Assembly (NCBI GenBank): GCA_025354865.1
Contig: JANXMB010000128.1
Span: 33,635-97,634 of the forward strand
From: Acetobacteraceae bacterium
GTDB lineage: Bacteria; Pseudomonadota; Alphaproteobacteria; Acetobacterales; Acetobacteraceae
Direction of reading: 5' to 3'
DNA length: 64,000 nucleotides
The stretch's first letter is position 1. Every line of letters begins with the position of its first letter. Shown here one piece after another: positions 34,767 to 43,603 of this stretch. The notes under the pieces are model-generated. The model saw only the letters and a list, made by a program, of their open reading frames with translations, was not told the origin of the DNA and did not search any database. The position numbers were made by a program, and so were the translations under genes.

Positions 34767-35615
34767 TATCTCGGAGAAACCGGATCCGCGCGATGTGACC
34801 CCGCGTCCGTGCGCGTCCGCGATCCAGCCGAATTCCTTGAGGATTTGCTGGCTGTAGGTGACGCGACCGTTGACGCGCTCGGCTGCTTCGCTCGCCAATA
34901 AAAGGGCGGCGCGCGCCATGGTGGATGGCGGTTCGGCGACGGGGTCGTCGATGCCGGTGACCAATTTGTGATGGATGGTGCCGGGCGTGGCCACAAGGTT
35001 CGACGGCGACACGGCCGATATCGCAATACCGCCGTGGCGGGCTACCTCCTGCGCGAGGCCCTGGGTGAAACGTTCCAGCGCGGCTTTGGTCGCACCATAC
35101 ATCGTGTTGCCCCGGATCGCGTGATCGCTGTACGGCCCGCGCCCCGGCCCGATGCCCGAACCCGAACTTATATTCACGATGGCGCCGGATTTCCGGGGGA
35201 TCATGTCGTTCAGCACTTCTTTCGACAGCATGAACGGAGCATGCACATTGACGGCGAAGCAGCGCCACCAACGATTGGTCGCCAAATCCATTGTCGGTAA
35301 ATAGTAGGACAGGGCCGCGTTGTTCACCAGAATATCGACCGGGCCATAGGCCGCGCGAGCGGCTTGCACCAAAGCGAGGCATTCGGGTTCGTTCGAGATA
35401 TCGGCAGCGAAAGCCATCGCTTCGCCGCCTGCCGCTTCGATCCGCTCGACCGTGCGCGCCAACGAACCTTCCAAGAATCGGTGATCGCCCTCGTTCAGTG
35501 TTCGGGCCACGCAGAGCACTTTGGCGCCTTCGGCAGCAAAAAGCGCGGCAATCGTTTCGCCGATGCCGCGGCTGGCACCGGTCACGATTGCGACTTTACC
35601 GTTCAGCTTGCCCAT
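34764..35615 (-). CDS. Short-chain dehydrogenase/reductase
   Basis: 283 aa from ATG 35613-35615, preceded by a strong GGAGGA; the track's start at 35699 is upstream. The Rossmann motif is VTGASRGIGE at residue ~13, followed by NNAALSYY and IVNISSGSG. The catalytic Tyr-Lys is in 'MYGATKAALERF'. The substrate is not predictable. The stop TAG lies inside the repeat element. A terminator separates it from the upstream FAH-family gene, so it may be transcribed from its own promoter. Confidence 0.88.
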   Translation of the reverse strand: MGKLNGKVAIVTGASRGIGETIAALFAAEGAKVLCVARTLNEGDHRFLEGSLARTVERIEAAGGEAMAFAADISNEPECLALVQAARAAYGPVDILVNNAALSYYLPTMDLATNRWWRCFAVNVHAPFMLSKEVLNDMIPRKSGAIVNISSGSGIGPGRGPYSDHAIRGNTMYGATKAALERFTQGLAQEVARHGGIAISAVSPSNLVATPGTIHHKLVTGIDDPVAEPPSTMARAALLLASEAAERVNGRVTYSQQILKEFGWIADAHGRGVTSRGSGFSEI

Positions 35616-35693
35616 TGCGCATCCTCCGTCGAGGCGGCTCGACCCGGGTATTTGGTTGCCTACCTTGTATGTGCCGATCTGCCGCAAATGAAA

Positions 35694-35726
35694 CGACAAC
35701 GGCCCTTGCCGAGCGGGCCGTTGTCG
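35694..35726 (-). terminator. Probable intrinsic terminator after the FAH-family gene
   Basis: A perfect 12-bp stem (CGACAACGGCCC/GGGCCGTTGTCG) with a 9-nt loop starts 12 nt after the FAH-family stop. On the minus strand it is followed by TTTCATTT. It would end the SBP-TauD-FAH transcript before the SDR gene. Confidence 0.75.
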
Positions 35727-35738
35727 CGGTGGGCGGTC

Positions 35739-36524
35739 CTATTTGCCTTCTTTGACGAACCGGTTCGTCAACACACCCAGGCCGGTCAACTCGACCTCGA
35801 CCACATCGCCGTGCACCAGATCCGGGGACGTGCCGTCGGTGCCCATCCACATGACATCGCCGGGATAGAAGGTGATGTATTTGCTGGTCTCTGCGAGGAA
35901 GTGGCGAATGCTGAAGATCGTATCGTTGGTTTTGAACCGCAGATCTTCTTTCCCGTTGACGCGGATGACGGTTTCCATCGCGTCCAGATCGACGTCGGTG
36001 TCGATCCACGGCCCCATCGGTTTGAACGTGTCGGAGTTCTTGCCGCGCCAGAACGTTCGGTCGCCCCGCTGCCACGTGCGCTCGCTGACGTCGTTGCCGA
36101 TGGTGAAGCCGAACACGCAATCCATCGCGTTTTCTTCGGTCAGGTGCTTGGCTTTCTTGCCGATGACGACAACCAATTCGCCTTCGTAGTTCATCTTGGG
36201 CGGGGCATCGGCCGGGATGATCACGTCCTCGCCATCGGCGATCAGCGCATTGTTGGCGCGATAGCCAATATCGGCCTTGGTGGGGAACACCGGCTCGACC
36301 CCGCGCTTGTGCGCCATTTCGCGGATATGCGCTGCGTAGTTGATGCCAGCGCAATAGAAGGTCGGTGGGATGACCGGCACTTCGATCTTCACGTCGGCCA
36401 ACCGATGGGTGCGCCCGGTCGGTGTGGCGTCGGCCCAGGGCGCGCCCGCGACCTCGGTCACCGTGTCGTCGGTCAACGAGCCGTAAGCGATATGGTTGTC
36501 TTTGGAGAAACGTATCCAGCGCAT
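35739..36524 (-). CDS. Fumarylacetoacetate hydrolase family protein
   Basis: 261 aa, usual for the FAH/HpcE family. Typical blocks are 'PTFYCAGINYAAHIREMAH' near residue 75, the metal-binding region with 'YEGELVVVIGKKAKHLTEENAMDCVFGFTIGNDVSERTWQ', and 'KPMGPWIDTDVD'. Such enzymes hydrolyse or isomerise acylpyruvate-type ring-cleavage products with Mg2+. The TauD-like gene lies 24 nt upstream and the SBP gene next, so they probably form one operon. Confidence 0.88.
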   Translation of the reverse strand: MRWIRFSKDNHIAYGSLTDDTVTEVAGAPWADATPTGRTHRLADVKIEVPVIPPTFYCAGINYAAHIREMAHKRGVEPVFPTKADIGYRANNALIADGEDVIIPADAPPKMNYEGELVVVIGKKAKHLTEENAMDCVFGFTIGNDVSERTWQRGDRTFWRGKNSDTFKPMGPWIDTDVDLDAMETVIRVNGKEDLRFKTNDTIFSIRHFLAETSKYITFYPGDVMWMGTDGTSPDLVHGDVVEVELTGLGVLTNRFVKEGK

Positions 36525-36548
36525 TGCGGTTTCCTCTTTTTTCGTTGT

Positions 36549-37457
36549 TTAGGCCGCCAGCAAGGCCGGCCGTAAAAAGGCGGGGTCGAACACCTTGGTC
36601 GCCATGACTTGGCAACGCCGCATCAGGCGGATTTCGTCCGGACCGTAGTCGTCGATGGCGCGGTGGATGGTGCTGAGGTGATCCCAAACCAGCAGGTCGT
36701 TTTCGTTCCATACGTGGGTGTGACGGAACCGCATTTCCAACTGATGGGCGAACAAGAATGCCAACATTGCATCGCTTTCGGACGCCGATAATTCGTTGAT
36801 CCGGGTTGCATATCCCGGGTTGCAGTAAAGGATTTTCCGCCCGCTAATGGGATGGGTCAGGATCAGCTTGTGCACGACAGGCTGGCGCCGCTTGCGCTGT
36901 TCCGGGGTCATCGCGGGCCGGCCGCTGTTGCGGTCCTGGCGCATATGTTCCCAGAATTTCTCGAAATCGTGGGTGGCGGTCATATTCTCCAGTTGCAGCT
37001 TCAGCGCACCCGGCAAAGCGTCGTAGGCCGCTGCCATGTCGCCGAATTCGGTCCCGCCGAGGGCCAGTCCGTTCCGGCGCGGGATGTGGATGCCATACAA
37101 CACGTTAACGAACCCGCGGACATCGCGGTACGACATGTCCGTGTGCCAATCCTGCCCGGCATCGGGGGAACCGATATATTCGCCATTTTCCTTGATGTTC
37201 GACAGGATGCCCACATAGGCCAGCGGGTCGATGGCCCCGTTCGGATCGACGCGGGACGGGCCTTGGATTTCTCCGAACCGGATCGAAAACCGATAGACAT
37301 CGATCGGTTCAAGGTGCTGGTCCGGAAAACGCAGCACGGCACGATCGCCAAGCGCCTTCAGGATTTGACCAAAATCGGCGTCGGACAGGGGTTTCGCCAA
37401 ATCCACACCGCGCACGGTGGCGCCCAAAGTGGCGCCGTTCGGTTCGATGGTCAGCAT
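36549..37457 (-). CDS. TauD/TfdA-family Fe(II)/2-oxoglutarate dioxygenase
   Basis: 302 aa from ATG 37455-37457, preceded by GGAGGGAG. The iron triad is visible: DWHTDMSYR (His105, Asp107), and a C-terminal His in 'VWDHLSTIHRAI'. The 2-oxoglutarate-binding Arg is in 'EIRLMRRCQVMA'. The N-terminal 'GATLGATVRGVDLAKPLSD' is the TauD signature. It would hydroxylate a small molecule such as a sulfonate, aryloxyalkanoate or amino-acid derivative. The substrate is unknown; sulfonate uptake genes are not nearby. Confidence 0.88.
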   Translation of the reverse strand: MLTIEPNGATLGATVRGVDLAKPLSDADFGQILKALGDRAVLRFPDQHLEPIDVYRFSIRFGEIQGPSRVDPNGAIDPLAYVGILSNIKENGEYIGSPDAGQDWHTDMSYRDVRGFVNVLYGIHIPRRNGLALGGTEFGDMAAAYDALPGALKLQLENMTATHDFEKFWEHMRQDRNSGRPAMTPEQRKRRQPVVHKLILTHPISGRKILYCNPGYATRINELSASESDAMLAFLFAHQLEMRFRHTHVWNENDLLVWDHLSTIHRAIDDYGPDEIRLMRRCQVMATKVFDPAFLRPALLAA

Positions 37458-37512
37458 GTCGATGCTCCCTCCTGCTACTGCCCGGTAGGATAAACCCAGC
37501 GTGATCGGTTGG

Positions 37513-39078
37513 CTACCGAGCGAGGTGAACGAAATGGACGGAGGTTGCCTCGCCGCGATCGGCATCCACCCGATAACCCTTGCGCGCCGCCCAGTACAAT
37601 TTTTGCCAGTACAGCGGCAGTATGGCGCCATCTTCCATCGCGATCCGGGTTGCCTCGCTCAGCAGCTTGTTGCGCTCGGCTTCGTTGAATTCGCCGGCAG
37701 CCTTGGCCAAAACGGAGTCGAATTGGTTGTTCGAATAGCGCGCCCGATTCAACGATCCGGTGCCGGCCGCCGCATCGAAGGTGGCGAGAATGCCGGTCAG
37801 GCCGTTCAACGACGAACTGGCGATACTGCCGTAGCTGAAGTCGAACAGGCTGAATTTTCGTTGCGTCGCGGCGGGGGCATAGACGTTGTAGGGCATCACC
37901 TCCACCCCATTCACCTTCAGACCGCCTCGGGTGAACATCTGTCCCAAGGCCTGAGCGAGCTGCGAGTCGGCCGGAAAGCGGTTGTTCGAGCCGTGGATCG
38001 TTAGGCCGAACCCGTCCGGATAACCCGCTTCCGCCAGCAGCTTGCGCGCCCCGTCTGGATCGAATGCCATCGGTTTCATCGCCGGATCGTGACCGCCCAT
38101 GCCATCCGGCACGATCTGACCGGATGGCTCGCCCGCCCCGGCCAGCACACGCTCGGTAATCGCCGGGCGGTTGATCAACTTGGAAAGCGCCAGTCGGACC
38201 CGCCGATCTTTCAACGGGTTCTTCGCCAGCGGCTTGCCGTCCTTGTCGGTCAGGAACGGACTGCTGTCCCGCCCCTGATCCATCGCAATGTAGACCACGC
38301 GCGTCGATATCGCCGAATACAGCGCAATATCCTGCCTGTTTTGGAATACCCCGATGTCGGACGGCGGAATCTGCTCGATGGCATCCACCGCCCCCGATAG
38401 CAGCGCAGCCGAACGGGCGGCGGGATTCGCGAGGAATTTCAGCGTCACAGTGCCGAATTCCGGCTTGTGTTCCCAATAATCCGGGTTCGCCGCCATGACG
38501 ACCTTATCCCCCGGCAAATAGGACTTGTACCGGTAGGGTCCGGTCCCGATCATCGCTCGGCCGGCGTTGAAATCGTCGGTGACGACCTGCGACCCCAATG
38601 CGGCGGGAATGATGGGGATGCGCCCGATCATGTCCATCAGCAGCGGCACCGGAGTGTCGGTGTGGACCCGAATGGTATGAGGATCGAGGATCTCGGTCTC
38701 TTTGACCGATCGCACGAAGCTGGCCAGAGGCCCGGGGGAGTTCGGCACCGAGCGTGCGCGCTTCAGCGAGAAGGCGACATCGACAGCGCCGAAATCGGAG
38801 CCATCGTGGAATTTGACCCCCGGCCGTAAGGCGACTTCCCACGTCAGAGGATCGATCAGCTTCCATGAAACCGCTAACGCGGGCTGAACCTGCAATTTCG
38901 AGTCGAACCGAATCAGGCTGTCGAACATGTTCTCGGCTGTCGAAACGTCGTTCCCCAGGTCGGAGAATAACGGATCCAACGCGTTCTGCTCGGTTGCCCG
39001 CCCGATCGTCAGGTCGGTGGCCCAGCCAGGGCCGCTGGCGGTCAATAGCAATGCCAAAATCGCGGCGTTCCGGATCAT
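37513..39078 (-). CDS. ABC transporter solute-binding protein, peptide/opine type (SBP_bac_5)
   Basis: 521 aa with a Sec signal peptide (MIRNAAILALLLTASGPGWA, cleavage before TDL). Family 5 blocks include 'FDSLIRFDSKLQVQPALAVSWKLIDPLTWEVALRPGVKFHDGSDFGAVDVAFSLKR' and 'GTGPYRYKSYLPGDKVVMAANPDYW'. It binds a small molecule or short peptide in the periplasm. There is no permease or ATPase gene nearby. The TauD-like gene is 55 nt downstream. Confidence 0.9.
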   Translation of the reverse strand: MIRNAAILALLLTASGPGWATDLTIGRATEQNALDPLFSDLGNDVSTAENMFDSLIRFDSKLQVQPALAVSWKLIDPLTWEVALRPGVKFHDGSDFGAVDVAFSLKRARSVPNSPGPLASFVRSVKETEILDPHTIRVHTDTPVPLLMDMIGRIPIIPAALGSQVVTDDFNAGRAMIGTGPYRYKSYLPGDKVVMAANPDYWEHKPEFGTVTLKFLANPAARSAALLSGAVDAIEQIPPSDIGVFQNRQDIALYSAISTRVVYIAMDQGRDSSPFLTDKDGKPLAKNPLKDRRVRLALSKLINRPAITERVLAGAGEPSGQIVPDGMGGHDPAMKPMAFDPDGARKLLAEAGYPDGFGLTIHGSNNRFPADSQLAQALGQMFTRGGLKVNGVEVMPYNVYAPAATQRKFSLFDFSYGSIASSSLNGLTGILATFDAAAGTGSLNRARYSNNQFDSVLAKAAGEFNEAERNKLLSEATRIAMEDGAILPLYWQKLYWAARKGYRVDADRGEATSVHFVHLAR

Positions 39079-39176
39079 CCTCGATACTCCCTTTATTGCC
39101 GCCGGTTTGCCCCATGGCGGCCGATCGCGCCAGAGCGGATCGCGCCTCGGTGTCCTGTGCGAGATTGTAAATCTAT

Positions 39177-39197
39177 TCTATAAAACAACCGTATAGA
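39177..39197. promoter_or_regulatory. Inverted repeat in the divergent SBP/MlrC-like promoter region
   Basis: TCTATAAAACAACCGTATAGA contains 6-bp arms TCTATA/TATAGA with a 9-bp spacer, in the AT-rich part of the 183-bp divergent region. It is a candidate operator for the IclR regulator encoded at 42.4-43.4 kb. The sequence does not match a consensus I can name. Confidence 0.3.
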
Positions 39198-39261
39198 GCG
39201 CGATGATCGAATCCGGCCGGTCGGTAGCGCCTGGGTTTTGCGGCGAAACAGGGGGGAAAGC

Positions 39262-39741
39262 ATGCGTATCGCGATCGGGTCTTTGATCCACGACCCAATG
39301 CCGGGAGCATCGTTGACGATGATGGAATCGTTCGTCCTCCATCGCGAGCAAGCGGTGCTGGCGGCGCTGCCGGACTTCGTGCTGCCGGATGCGGATATCG
39401 TCCCGTTGATCGCAGCCGTCGCGCCGGCCGGTGGCCCGTTGATGCGGGAAACGTTCCACGTGCTGGCGATCGAATTGGTTCACCGCCTGGCGGCCCGCCG
39501 CCCGGTCGATGGCGTGCTGTTGTCGTTGCCCAACGTCCTGACGGTCGAGGACGAGCCGGACGGCAATGCCGAATTGCTGGAACGTGTGCGCAACGTGCTG
39601 CCGCCGCAGTTGCCGATCGTCGTATCCTTGCCGATCGGCGCCGCCCCGACCCCGCGCATGCGCCTGACCGGCGCGATTTTCGCCGACGGCAGCGCGCCGC
39701 AACGCCTGTTGGAGGTATTGGCGACACAGGCAATCCCCTGA
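39262..39741 (+). CDS. Truncated MlrC (M81)-like protein
   Basis: 159 aa from ATG 39262 with a GGGGGGAA Shine-Dalgarno. It aligns by eye with the N-terminal domain of MlrC/M81 proteins (usually ~490 aa): MRIAIGSLIHDPMPG for the start, 'LPDADIVPLIAAVAPAGGPLMRETFHVLAIELVHRLAARRPVDGVLLSLPN' for the core. The metal-binding residues expected in HE-N-F, DLHGAM and DLHAN type motifs are replaced (HDPM, SLPNVL, SLPIGA). It is either a degenerate fragment or a stand-alone, non-catalytic domain. It lies 40 nt upstream of the IPNS-like gene. Confidence 0.6.
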   Translation: MRIAIGSLIHDPMPGASLTMMESFVLHREQAVLAALPDFVLPDADIVPLIAAVAPAGGPLMRETFHVLAIELVHRLAARRPVDGVLLSLPNVLTVEDEPDGNAELLERVRNVLPPQLPIVVSLPIGAAPTPRMRLTGAIFADGSAPQRLLEVLATQAIP

Positions 39742-39781
39742 TACGCTGCGGCGCAGCAAAACAATTCGGTGGATCGAGCCC

Positions 39782-40789
39782 ATGAGCGCACCCGTTTCCG
39801 ACCGCATTCCCGTGCTGGATATCGGCCCTTATCTGGCCGGAGAGCCCGGTGCGCGTGCTCAGCTGGGTTACGATATCGCCAAAACCGCTGCCGACACGGG
39901 GTTTCTGGTGATCGTGAATCACGGCATCCCGCAAAACGCGATCGATGCGTGTTTCGGTGCTGCCTCGGCGTTTTTCGATCGGGACGAAGATTTCAAGCTG
40001 GCGCTTAAGGTCGGCGATCTCAACATCGGCTACCTGCCGTACGGGGCGCAGATCGTCCGCACGTCGAAAGTCGCGTCCAACACGAAACCGAATTTCAGCG
40101 AAAGCTTTTATATCGTGAACGACCTCGCGCCGGACGATCCGCGCATCGTCGCGCGCGATCCGCTGTACGGGCTGAATCGTTGGCCGCCCGATATGCCGGC
40201 ATTCAAGATGGCCACGACGGCATATATCCAGGTGATGGCGGTTTTGGCCGATAAGATGGTCTCGGCGGTGGCCACCGCGTTGGATCTGTCGTCCGATTAT
40301 TTCACCGCCGCCTTCACCGACGAACCGACGCGAACGCTGCGGTTGATTCGTTACCCCAAACACGACGGGGCGGAGGACAATCAGTTCGGTTTCGCGCCCC
40401 ACATCGATACCAATTTCCTGACGCTGCTGGCCCAATCGGCGCTGCCCGGATTGGAGGTCCGCACGCCCCAGGGCGAATGGATCCGGCCCGCCCCGATTCC
40501 TGGCGCTTTCGTCGTCAACACCGGGGAGATGCTGGGGCGCTACTCCAACGACCGGTTCATCGCCACACCGCACCGTGTCATCAACGACAACAATGCGGTT
40601 CGCCATGCGATTCCGTTTTTTTTCGGACCGGGATTGGATGCCGTCATCGCCCCGGTGCCGACCTGCGTGTCCGCCGAAAACCCCGCTAAATACGAGCCGC
40701 TGCTGTATTCCGACCATCGACGCAAGCTGAACCTGACCAATTTCGCGCATCGCCAGAAAAACCCTGGCGCCAGCGCGAGCGAATATTGA
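39782..40789 (+). CDS. Isopenicillin-N-synthase-like Fe(II)/2-oxoglutarate oxygenase
   Basis: 335 aa. The N-terminal DIOX_N-type region has 'FLVIVNHGIPQNAID' near residue 41. The iron-binding residues are in 'FAPHIDTNFLTLL' (His207, Asp209) and 'IATPHRVIND' (His264), with a likely 2OG-binding Arg in 'VRHAIPFFF'. Plant-type and bacterial members oxidise a range of small molecules. The start of the next SBP gene overlaps its stop (TGATG), so the two are translationally coupled. Confidence 0.88.
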   Translation: MSAPVSDRIPVLDIGPYLAGEPGARAQLGYDIAKTAADTGFLVIVNHGIPQNAIDACFGAASAFFDRDEDFKLALKVGDLNIGYLPYGAQIVRTSKVASNTKPNFSESFYIVNDLAPDDPRIVARDPLYGLNRWPPDMPAFKMATTAYIQVMAVLADKMVSAVATALDLSSDYFTAAFTDEPTRTLRLIRYPKHDGAEDNQFGFAPHIDTNFLTLLAQSALPGLEVRTPQGEWIRPAPIPGAFVVNTGEMLGRYSNDRFIATPHRVINDNNAVRHAIPFFFGPGLDAVIAPVPTCVSAENPAKYEPLLYSDHRRKLNLTNFAHRQKNPGASASEY

Positions 40790-42363
40790 TGTGCGCGCTC
40801 AGGTGGCTTGTGCTGGCTGGCTGTCTCGGCAGCTCTGTTCAGGCGGCGGAACCATTCCGAGCGGTGATGAATATCGAGTTGCAGGTCCTCGACCCCATTC
40901 TGACAACCGCCACCGTTACCCGGGCGCTGGGGTATATGATCTACGACATGCTGATCGCGATGGATTCGAAGGGCGAATACCATCCGCAAATGTTGGAGTC
41001 GTGGAAAGTCAGCGACGATCGCATGACCTGGACGATGACGTTGCGGCCGGGTCTGACGTGGCACGACGGCGCGGCGGTGACACCCGAGGATTGCGTCGCT
41101 TCGATACGCCGTTGGGCGCAAATGGATGCGTTCGGCAAACGATTGATGGCAGCGACCGCAGAATTGCGCGTGCTCGACAGCCGTAGATTCCAGATCGTGC
41201 TGTCGCGGCCATTCGCCTTTGTGATTGAGGCACTTGGCAAACCCAATGCGCTGCTGCCTGTCATGATGCCGGCGCGCATGGCGGCGACGCCTGCGACGAA
41301 AGCCAATACCGAAACGGTGGGCTCTGGGCCGTTTACCTTCGATCGCAACGAATGGCGCCCGGGCGATCGCGCGATTTTCCACCGCAATCCGGCCTATAAG
41401 CCTCGTTCGGAACCGGCCGATGGATTCGCGGGCGGAAAAATGGCCAATTTCGATACGGTGGAATTCGTCAGCATTCCCGACCCCGGCGGTCGCGTCATCG
41501 CGTTGGAAACGGGCGCGGTGGACTATGTCGAAATCCTGACCTTCGATTACATCGAGAAGATGCGGACAGATCCCCGGATTCGGATCATGCCGATGCCGTC
41601 GTACGCGCAAACCACAGGCGGTTTGTCGGTGAACAATCTGATCCCGCCGTTCAACGATGTGCGCATGCGCCGCGCGTTGCAAATCGCGCTCGATCAGAAG
41701 GAAATCATGGCGGGGATGGGATTGCCGCAAAGCATGTATCTGCCGTTCTGCCAATCTGTGTTCCTATGCGGCGGACCCTACGGCACCGATGTCGGCAACG
41801 ACTACCTGCGCGAGCCCAGCGCCGCCAAGGCTCGGGCACTATTGCAGGAGGCCGGTTATAAGGGCGAAAAAATCGTCCTGCTGCACAGCATCGACTCCGC
41901 GACGATCAACCCCATAAGCTTGGTCGTCGTCGATCAGTTGAAACGGGCGGGCTTCAACCTGGAAGTCGTCTCGTCGGATTACAGTTCCCTCGCGCAACGG
42001 CGGACGAAGAAAGATCCGATCGAGCAGGGCGGTTGGAACCTGATGCCGGTGGTCTGGAGCGGTTACGACATGATCAATCCGCTCTCGCATTATACGACAG
42101 CCTATAGTTGCGGCGGATCGTATCCGGGCTGGAACTGCGATCCCGGCATGCCGGCGCTGGTCGCTCGGTTCGAGGTTGAGCCGGATCGCGACAAACGCAT
42201 GGCCCTGGCGAAGGAAATGCAATTGCGCGTTCTCGATCAGGCGCCGCAGATGTTCCTCGGCCAGTTTTCGCCGCCGGCGGCCTATCGATCCAATATCGTC
42301 GGGCTGCTGGAGACCGGCCTCTCGGTGTTCTGGAACGCCCGGCGGGAGGGCAAGGCGCACTAA
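40789..42363 (+). CDS. ABC transporter solute-binding protein, second copy (SBP_bac_5)
   Basis: 524 aa from ATG 40789 (the track's TTG at 40786 is less likely). A signal peptide is present (MCALRWLVLAGCLGSSVQA). Family 5 blocks include 'YDMLIAMDSKGEYHPQMLESWKVSDDRMTWTMTLRPGLTWHDGAAVTPEDCVASIRRW' and 'VGSGPFTFDRNEW'. Similarity to the SBP at 37.5-39.1 kb is at family level only. No membrane components are encoded next to it. It is coupled to the oxygenase gene. Confidence 0.9.
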   Translation: MCALRWLVLAGCLGSSVQAAEPFRAVMNIELQVLDPILTTATVTRALGYMIYDMLIAMDSKGEYHPQMLESWKVSDDRMTWTMTLRPGLTWHDGAAVTPEDCVASIRRWAQMDAFGKRLMAATAELRVLDSRRFQIVLSRPFAFVIEALGKPNALLPVMMPARMAATPATKANTETVGSGPFTFDRNEWRPGDRAIFHRNPAYKPRSEPADGFAGGKMANFDTVEFVSIPDPGGRVIALETGAVDYVEILTFDYIEKMRTDPRIRIMPMPSYAQTTGGLSVNNLIPPFNDVRMRRALQIALDQKEIMAGMGLPQSMYLPFCQSVFLCGGPYGTDVGNDYLREPSAAKARALLQEAGYKGEKIVLLHSIDSATINPISLVVVDQLKRAGFNLEVVSSDYSSLAQRRTKKDPIEQGGWNLMPVVWSGYDMINPLSHYTTAYSCGGSYPGWNCDPGMPALVARFEVEPDRDKRMALAKEMQLRVLDQAPQMFLGQFSPPAAYRSNIVGLLETGLSVFWNARREGKAH

Positions 42364-42384
42364 TCGGTTTCAGTCGGTTCGCGC

Positions 42385-42415
42385 GTGGCGATCGCCACGT
42401 CCTTGCCGGACGTGG
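42385..42415. terminator. Probable bidirectional terminator between SBP and IclR genes
   Basis: Two overlapping dyads lie in the 78-bp convergent gap: GTGGCGATCGCCAC, then CCACGTCC/GGACGTGG with a 5-nt loop. They share CCAC, so only one can form at a time. The second is followed by TTCTATTC on the plus strand. Confidence 0.55.
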
Positions 42416-42441
42416 TTCTATTCAAGCTGTGTCGCCGCGCG

Positions 42442-43440
42442 TTACACCGATGCCGATGCCGGGGTGCCATTCCGAGCGGGTGGCAGGGCGCCGGATGGCA
42501 TGGACCAGTTGGGTGCACCGGGTTTCCGCGGCAGCGGCGGGGCGGTCAACATCGTTTCCGATCTTGTGTAACCGAGGGCGTGGCTCAGTTTGGCGGCGGC
42601 GTCCTGCACGACCGATACCAAGGCGCGCGGCCGAGGCGGCCGCATGCGCATGGTCGGGGCGCTGATGAAGATCACCGCGACGACCTGCCCGGAGGCATCG
42701 CGAACCGGCGCGCCCACGCTGACCGCGCCCGGCACGACCTCGTCGGCTGTCACCAAATAGCCGCGGGCGCGAATGCGTTGCAAATCGGCCGCGATCCAGG
42801 TGGGGTCGGTGCGTGTGGCGGGCGTAAAGCGGGGCAGGCGTTGCGTCAGCAACTGGGTTTGCACGGCTTCCGGCGCGTGGGCCAACAGCATGCGGCTGGT
42901 GCCGGCGTGCAGCGGGCCGTGGGCCCCGACCTCGGTATAAATGCGCAGGATGGGATCGGTCTGATAGATGGCAACCGTCTGGCTTTGCATCCCGTCGCGT
43001 ACGCGCAGGTAGGCGTTCTCCCCAGCTGCGATGCCCAACGCGGTCAGGAATGGCATGGCTGTGGTTGCGAGGGCGTCTTGTTCGACGGCAGCTTGTCCGA
43101 AGGCATTCCAGCGGGCGCCCAGGCGCCAGGTCTTGTTGACCTCGTCGGCGACGGCGAAGCCTTTGGCTTGCAGGATGCGGAGAAGCTTGGTGGCGGTCGC
43201 CGGAGCGCAATCGGCGTGCCGCGCGATGTCGGCGACCGCGATCGGGCCTTCCTTGGCCAGCAGTTCCAGCAAATCGATCCCCCGTTCCAGCATCGCCGTA
43301 TTCGGTTCGCGGGGTGGGGATGGCGGGGCAACGGGCACCGGTTTCTGCGGCTCCGCCTTCGCGGTGGCCGTGCGGCGAAGGCCGATCGACGGCTTGATGA
43401 GGGGCCGGCCGAGGCCGGTACGTTGTTTCATGGACGCCAT
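42442..43440 (-). CDS. IclR-family transcriptional regulator
   Basis: 332 aa. The first ~40 residues are basic and Pro-rich. The winged helix is 'MLERGIDLLELLAKEGPIAVADIARHADCAPATATKLLRILQAKGFAV'. The effector domain contains 'GENAYLRVRDGMQSQTVAIYQTDP', 'GPLHAGTSRMLLAHAP' and 'SVGAPVRDASGQVVAVIFISAP', all standard for IclR. It is the only regulator in the 31.8-43.4 kb cluster, so it likely controls the oxygenase/SBP genes. The C-terminal ~35 residues (MLTAPPLPRKPGAPNW onward) extend beyond the usual domain. Confidence 0.9.
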   Translation of the reverse strand: MASMKQRTGLGRPLIKPSIGLRRTATAKAEPQKPVPVAPPSPPREPNTAMLERGIDLLELLAKEGPIAVADIARHADCAPATATKLLRILQAKGFAVADEVNKTWRLGARWNAFGQAAVEQDALATTAMPFLTALGIAAGENAYLRVRDGMQSQTVAIYQTDPILRIYTEVGAHGPLHAGTSRMLLAHAPEAVQTQLLTQRLPRFTPATRTDPTWIAADLQRIRARGYLVTADEVVPGAVSVGAPVRDASGQVVAVIFISAPTMRMRPPRPRALVSVVQDAAAKLSHALGYTRSETMLTAPPLPRKPGAPNWSMPSGALPPARNGTPASASV

Positions 43441-43603
43441 TGATTGCTCACCGATTATGTCGGGTTACCAGCGGGTAGCATCGCATCCCGAATGCGTTTC
43501 GGTCTAAAGCCGTATTCGGATATCAGGTATGCCGAGATGACGGGTCAGCAAAAAAACCGCTTTAGCCGTTGACAGTGCCGGCGCGGGGCGGCGTTGTCCG
43601 GCT

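Noticed and set aside
39173-40750. 525-aa minus-strand ORF opposite the MlrC-like and IPNS-like genes
   Set aside because: It covers two well-supported genes in antisense and has an Arg/His-rich composition without motifs.
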